From an uncultured Candidatus Nemicrothrix sp. (GTDB taxonomy: Bacteria > Actinomycetota > Acidimicrobiia > Acidimicrobiales > UBA8592), in assembly GCA_913046155.1 (NCBI GenBank), contig CAJWRY010000056.1:1-9588 (forward strand): DNA of 9,588 nt, in the 5' to 3' direction. The notes under the pieces were generated by a model that saw only the letters and a list, made by a program, of their open reading frames with translations, did not search any database and was not told the origin of the DNA. Positions 5,255 to 9,588 of the stretch are shown one piece after another; the stretch's first letter is position 1, and each line of letters starts with the position of its first letter. Position numbers and translations under genes: made by a program.

Positions 5255-7342
5255 GTGAATCAAAGAGCAGAAAAGAAACAAATTTCATATGACTCGGTTT
5301 CATGGCTGTTACCTCCGGTACTTATCCTTCTTGTGCAGCAAATGTTCTGGAGGACGCCATTAGGAGCCGTTTTGCAGGGTATCGTCCTTGGCCTCCTGAC
5401 AAGCCTCGTCGCCTTAGGTATCGTGCTAATCTATCGCTCTAATCGTGTGCTCAATTTTGCGCAAGGAGAATTAGGGCTTCTACCAACAATTCTGAGCGTT
5501 ATGCTCATCGTCGAATCTGGCTTCCCGTACCTGGTCGCACTTCTGTTGGGATTATTGGCAGCGATTATTCTTGGAATATCATCAGAATTTCTCGTCATTC
5601 GAAGGTTTACACGAAGCCCCCGACTTGTACTCACTGTAGCAACCATAGGACTGGCACAAGTCCTCATCATGTTCGCATTACTTATGCCTGAATGGTGGGG
5701 AAGCGGAATCACAAGTCAACGTATTGATTCTCCCTTAGACATAACGTTTGATTTCGCCAAATTTCGCTTTAACGACAATCATCTGATAGTCCTCGTCGCT
5801 GTACCGCTGATTCTCCTCGCTGTAGGCTATTTCCTGCAGCGAACCAAGATCGGCATCGGAATTCGAGCTGTTGCTGAAGACTTTGACAGGGCAGGCATGC
5901 TGGGTATACCTGTGAGACGCATACAAAGCTGCGTATGGGCGCTCGCATCGCTACTTGCGTTCCTGGCGCTCTTCCTTCGTTCAAGCATCATAGGTCTCCC
6001 AGTTGGAGGCCAACTAGGGGTCCTCTTTTTCCTACGAGCACTCACAGCCGCAGTTGCTGGCAAGTTAACCGATCTAAGAACTGTTCTAGTAACTTCGGTG
6101 ACGCTCGGGATTCTTCAGCAAGGAATTCTTTGGAACACAGATAGTCCTACACAGGGAAAAGCTCTTATGGCCGCTATGTGCGCAGCTGTGATACTGATAG
6201 CGCTCATAGCAAGACCTCAAACGTACTCACGATTTGAGAAGCTACGGGACGCTCTCTCAATGGGAGAAACGCGCCCCATACCTCCAGAACTTAGAACGCG
6301 CAGCGAAATTCGAATCAGTAAGTATGTCCTAATGCTTCTCGGGTTGGGATTCCTTTTCATAGTCCCTTACTGGTTTGGCACAGTAAACACACTCAGAATT
6401 TCGTCATTATGCGTGTACGCAATAGTTATGCTTTCATTAGTGGTGCTAACAGGCTGGGGTGGACAGATCTCGCTTGGACAAATGGCTTTCTTTTTCACTG
6501 GATCAGCTATTGCTGGAAAATTAATCGTCGACTGGGACGGAGATTTAATCCTCGCAATTCTCATGGCTGGAACTTTTGGAACCCTACTAGCAATTATCGT
6601 CGGTCTCCCAGCACTACGAATACGAGGGCTCTATCTAGCTGTTACCACATTCGCTTTTGAACTTGCCATGGTACTTTACTTTCTCAATACGCGATTTTTT
6701 GATTGGGTGCCGTCCTACTCAGATAGAGTTGAGCGTCTCCCCGTATTTGGGAAGATAGACTATTCTTCAACACGAGCTATCTACTTCGTTACTGCTATAT
6801 CCATGGTCCTTGCACTTATGGCTGTGCAGGGGTTACGCCAAAGTAGAACAGGGCGCGTGCTTCTGGCTTTACGAGACAATGAACAAGGCGTAGGAGCATT
6901 TGGTGTTTCAGTCATACGCGCCAAGCTCATGGCATTTGGGATAGCGGGATTTCTTGCAGGTTGTGCTGGGGCATTACACGTGGTTCATCAACAAGCATTC
7001 GTCCCAGCATCAAACATGTCCGGATTCGGTCCATCAATACGGGTCTTCATAGCAGCCATTGTTGGAGGAATCGGTTCATCGCTTGGAGCAATGATTGGAT
7101 CACTCTTCTTATTTGGAACGGTCTGGTGGCTACGAGGGGATTGGAGCATCTTCGCCACAGGCTTTGGAATCTTAACAGTGCTTCTCATCGCCCCAGGCGG
7201 TATCAGTTCCTTTATTTATAGATTTAGAGACTGGTTATTGAAACAATTCGCAATGAAGAAAGATATAGATGTTCCCAGCCTCGTGGCTGATGACCTTCTC
7301 CCCGACAGTGCTCGAATGCAAGGAGAATTAGATGAAAGCTAA
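5255..7342 (+). CDS. Fused LivH-LivM branched-chain amino acid-type ABC permease
   Basis: At 695 residues this is about twice a single permease and contains both inner-membrane subunits of a LivHMGF-type importer. Residues about 15-330 are LivH-like: VALGIVLIYRSNRVLNFAQGELG near 52-74, and the ATPase-contacting loop KIGIGIRAVAEDFDRAGMLGI near 198-218. Residues about 350-660 are LivM-like: LTGWGGQISLGQMAFF near 398-413, and the loop RVLLALRDNEQGVGAFGV near 534-551, followed by the typical AGFLAGCAGALH. Many hydrophobic segments are visible in each half. GTG is the start, preceded by a GGGAGGGGGG purine run. The C-terminal tail (about 670-695) is hydrophilic. The stop overlaps the start of the next gene, which carries the matching LivF- and LivG-type ATPases. 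This family imports branched-chain amino acids, urea, short amides or aromatic acids; the substrate here is unknown. Its neighbours argue for an organic acid rather than an amino acid, which is inference. Confidence 0.93.
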   Translation: MNQRAEKKQISYDSVSWLLPPVLILLVQQMFWRTPLGAVLQGIVLGLLTSLVALGIVLIYRSNRVLNFAQGELGLLPTILSVMLIVESGFPYLVALLLGLLAAIILGISSEFLVIRRFTRSPRLVLTVATIGLAQVLIMFALLMPEWWGSGITSQRIDSPLDITFDFAKFRFNDNHLIVLVAVPLILLAVGYFLQRTKIGIGIRAVAEDFDRAGMLGIPVRRIQSCVWALASLLAFLALFLRSSIIGLPVGGQLGVLFFLRALTAAVAGKLTDLRTVLVTSVTLGILQQGILWNTDSPTQGKALMAAMCAAVILIALIARPQTYSRFEKLRDALSMGETRPIPPELRTRSEIRISKYVLMLLGLGFLFIVPYWFGTVNTLRISSLCVYAIVMLSLVVLTGWGGQISLGQMAFFFTGSAIAGKLIVDWDGDLILAILMAGTFGTLLAIIVGLPALRIRGLYLAVTTFAFELAMVLYFLNTRFFDWVPSYSDRVERLPVFGKIDYSSTRAIYFVTAISMVLALMAVQGLRQSRTGRVLLALRDNEQGVGAFGVSVIRAKLMAFGIAGFLAGCAGALHVVHQQAFVPASNMSGFGPSIRVFIAAIVGGIGSSLGAMIGSLFLFGTVWWLRGDWSIFATGFGILTVLLIAPGGISSFIYRFRDWLLKQFAMKKDIDVPSLVADDLLPDSARMQGELDES

Positions 7343-9588
7343 ATTTTCACGAATCGTTGGAGATGGTCCTGCTTATCCACTTTTCATCCTTTTTGGTCTA
7401 AATGCAGTAGATGAACTTGACCGAACAGCATTTGCAATCTTAACACCTGAAATACGCGACGAATTCGGACTTGGATTTCAAGGACTGTTGACGTTAGTAG
7501 CTGTTGTACTGGCTTTCTCACTTGCTCTTCAGGTCCCAATCGCAGGCCTTGCAGACAAAATGAACCGCGTCCACCTTGCCATCATAGGAGCACTAGCTTG
7601 GGCAACCTTTTCGTTCATGACAGGACTCGCTACCTCAATTGTTTTTTTGGCGTTCATGAGGTCAGGGTCAGCTATCGGGAAAGGGGTAATAGATCCGACG
7701 CACAATTCACTACTTGCTGACTGGTATGCTCCAAACCAGCGACCAGCAGTCTTCTCATTTCATCGCGCGGGAAATTCAGTCGGAATTATTCTCGGAGCGT
7801 TACTAGCAGGAACGCTTGGCTACGCCTTCAGTTGGCGCGTCCCTTTCTTGATCTTCGCAATTCCCACATTTATTCTTGCATTTTTAGCATTTCGCCTTAA
7901 GGAACCAATTCGTGGCAGATTCGAGAGAGAAGCCGCAGGAGCAGGCAAAGATGTTGCGGAGTTAGCAGAAGAGCCTCCGTCTATGACTGAAGCCTGGCGT
8001 CTATGTTGGAAAGTCGACACTTTACGCCGGCTTTTTGCGTCACTTCCATTCGTTGCCGTAGCAGTGGTAGGGTACGCAACTCTAAGCTCATTGTTCTACG
8101 CTGAGGAATTTAACCTTGATGAACGGGCTCGCGGTATTATAGCTGCAGCCTCGGAACCCGCGCAGTTGGGCGGATTAGCAGTTGGGGCTTCAATAGGTCT
8201 CAAGCTTGTAGCTAGGGACCCAGGTTTAATAATCAAGTTTTTAGCGCTAAGTACAACCCTTACATCAATAATGGCAGCGGGACTAGCGTTATCGCCAAGA
8301 GTATGGATGGCAATAGCATTCAACGCTTTAATTGCTTTCACTATAGCAATCGTAGGGCCTGGACTTTTAGCTGCTCTCTCGTTAGCCATACCCCCTCGTG
8401 CACGATCTATGGGATTCAGCATGGGGTCGCTATGGGCATTACCTGGTCTTTTCGCACTGCCATTAGTCGGTTGGGTCGGTGATAACTGGGGGATACGGCA
8501 GGGCATGCTTCTGATGACCCCGATCCTCTTCATTGGAGCGCTCATAATGGGTTCGGCAGCAAAGGGGATAGTCAAAGATATTGAACAGGTACGTTCCTCA
8601 GCGCGAGCTAGAAGTGAAGCAGCAATGGCGAGAAAAAAGGGAGAAGCAAAGCTACTACTCACAAGAAATGTGCAAGTCAGTTATGACAAGGTTCAAGTAC
8701 TCTTCGGTATCGATATTGATGTAGGAGAAGGAGAAATCGTCGCACTATTGGGAACAAATGGGGCAGGGAAATCAACATTACTCAAGGCTATATCAGGAGT
8801 CACCGAAGCAGACAGGGGAACAATAGTCCTAGACGGACGTGATATCACACACGCTCCACCCAATGAAATCGCAGCATTAGGCGTCTCTCAATTACCCGGG
8901 GGTCACGCAATCTTCCCTAACCTAAGCGTAAAAGAAAACATTGCTGCCTCCCGTTGGCTAAATGCATCATCTGAAAGAAACTTGAAGGGAATAAAGCAAA
9001 ATCCGCTTGAAATATTTCCTGAGATAGCAGAACGATTAGATGAACCGGCAGCAAATCTCTCCGGAGGGCAACAACAAATGCTTGGGCTCGCAATGGCCCT
9101 GCATAGTAAACCCAAAGTGCTACTTATAGATGAACTCTCGCTTGGTTTAGCACCAGCAGTAGTCGAACGAATACTCCCGGTAATTAAGCAAATCGCCGAT
9201 CAAGGAACGGCTATCATCATCGTCGAACAATCAGTAAATCTGGCTTTAACAATTGCAGACAGAGCCTATTTCATGGAAAAAGGACAAATACGCTTTAATG
9301 GGTCAACTAAAGACCTTCTAAACCGACCTGACCTCCTGCGTTCAGTTTTCCTTAGCAATACGTCAATTTCAGCAGTTGAGACCAGTTCCAAACCATCAAC
9401 CAAGGAAAATAAAACAATCCTAGAAATAGAGGATGTAACACGTAGTTTCGGAGGAATTCTCGCTGTTAGTTCAGTGACCTTTGATGTGAGGTCAAACGAA
9501 ATCATCGGGATAATGGGCCCGAATGGAGCAGGAAAGACAACGCTCTTTGACCTCCTCAGCGGTTTCGTTCCATCGCAAGGTGGGTCCA
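7332..9588 (+). CDS. MFS transporter-LivF-LivG fusion protein (3' end cut off)
   Basis: One open frame runs from ATG 7332 to the window's right edge (752 codons and continuing). Residues 1-410 are a major facilitator carrier. DELDRTAFAILTPEI is near the start, loop motif A GLADKMNR lies at 72-79, there are two hydrophobic lobes of about six helices, and a charged linker begins at Lys190. Residues 441-672 are a LivF-type ATPase: Walker A GTNGAGKST (474-482), signature LSGGQQQ (576-582), Walker B LLIDEL with Asp600-Glu601, and the LivF-style VEQ in place of the H-loop His. From 696 a LivG-type ATPase begins, with Walker A GPNGAGKTT at 729-737 and FDLLSGF after it; its remainder lies outside the window. 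The start overlaps the permease stop by 11 bases with AGGAGA upstream, indicating coupling. Both ATPases should energise the fused LivH-LivM permease. Why an MFS carrier is joined to them is not evident; a membrane anchor, an export route or a second uptake route are possibilities. Confidence 0.93.
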   Translation, partial: MKAKFSRIVGDGPAYPLFILFGLNAVDELDRTAFAILTPEIRDEFGLGFQGLLTLVAVVLAFSLALQVPIAGLADKMNRVHLAIIGALAWATFSFMTGLATSIVFLAFMRSGSAIGKGVIDPTHNSLLADWYAPNQRPAVFSFHRAGNSVGIILGALLAGTLGYAFSWRVPFLIFAIPTFILAFLAFRLKEPIRGRFEREAAGAGKDVAELAEEPPSMTEAWRLCWKVDTLRRLFASLPFVAVAVVGYATLSSLFYAEEFNLDERARGIIAAASEPAQLGGLAVGASIGLKLVARDPGLIIKFLALSTTLTSIMAAGLALSPRVWMAIAFNALIAFTIAIVGPGLLAALSLAIPPRARSMGFSMGSLWALPGLFALPLVGWVGDNWGIRQGMLLMTPILFIGALIMGSAAKGIVKDIEQVRSSARARSEAAMARKKGEAKLLLTRNVQVSYDKVQVLFGIDIDVGEGEIVALLGTNGAGKSTLLKAISGVTEADRGTIVLDGRDITHAPPNEIAALGVSQLPGGHAIFPNLSVKENIAASRWLNASSERNLKGIKQNPLEIFPEIAERLDEPAANLSGGQQQMLGLAMALHSKPKVLLIDELSLGLAPAVVERILPVIKQIADQGTAIIIVEQSVNLALTIADRAYFMEKGQIRFNGSTKDLLNRPDLLRSVFLSNTSISAVETSSKPSTKENKTILEIEDVTRSFGGILAVSSVTFDVRSNEIIGIMGPNGAGKTTLFDLLSGFVPSQGGS

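Noticed and set aside
8096..8662. 188-codon open frame on the minus strand
   Set aside because: It lies wholly opposite the MFS/LivF coding frame, has no family resemblance, and its composition is that expected of the antisense of a hydrophobic gene.

Overview
This looks like a bacterial chromosome fragment of moderate, slightly AT-leaning composition. It uses the standard bacterial code: TGA is an ordinary stop in at least two genes here, Trp is TGG, and GTG starts and purine-rich ribosome binding sites occur. The mix of a SnoaL-like protein, a crotonase, a fumarylacetoacetate-hydrolase-family enzyme, a fused LivH-LivM permease and an MFS-ABC fusion recalls uncultivated environmental bacteria, possibly actinobacterial (Acidimicrobiia-like). 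That placement is only an impression and no marker gene is present.

Layout. (1) 3-680 (+): the 3' part of a collagen-like protein, with a coiled-coil piece, about 17 Gly-X-Y triplets and a cysteine-rich C-terminal domain. (2) 699-3792 (-): four tightly packed genes that look like one transcription unit, read right to left. They encode a lipoprotein alpha/beta hydrolase, an FAH-family enzyme, an unknown protein with an acidic tail, and a small Rdx/SelW-like selenoprotein. The selenoprotein has an in-frame TGA at 903-905 in a C-x-x-U redox motif, followed by a hairpin with bacterial SECIS geometry. It is easily missed because the TGA splits the frame. (3) 3793-3889: divergent intergenic region. 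(4) 3890-end (+): SnoaL-like protein, crotonase, fused LivH-LivM permease, then a giant MFS-LivF-LivG fusion protein that runs off the right edge.

How the parts may work together. The rightward genes look like an uptake-and-catabolism unit for an organic, possibly carboxylate or aromatic-derived, substrate. All LivHMFG-type membrane and ATPase parts are present in two polypeptides plus a linked MFS carrier, but no substrate-binding protein is visible. The leftward genes add a secreted, lipid-anchored esterase-like enzyme and an FAH-type C-C hydrolase/isomerase, which would fit the same catabolic theme. The selenoprotein at the distal end suggests a thiol-redox function co-expressed with them.

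The points most worth a second look are the selenoprotein with its SECIS-like hairpin, the gene coupled to it, and the MFS-LivF-LivG fusion. Once the selenoprotein gene is recognised, no gap longer than about 100 bases remains without a gene. No tRNA, rRNA, insertion sequence or CRISPR array was seen.
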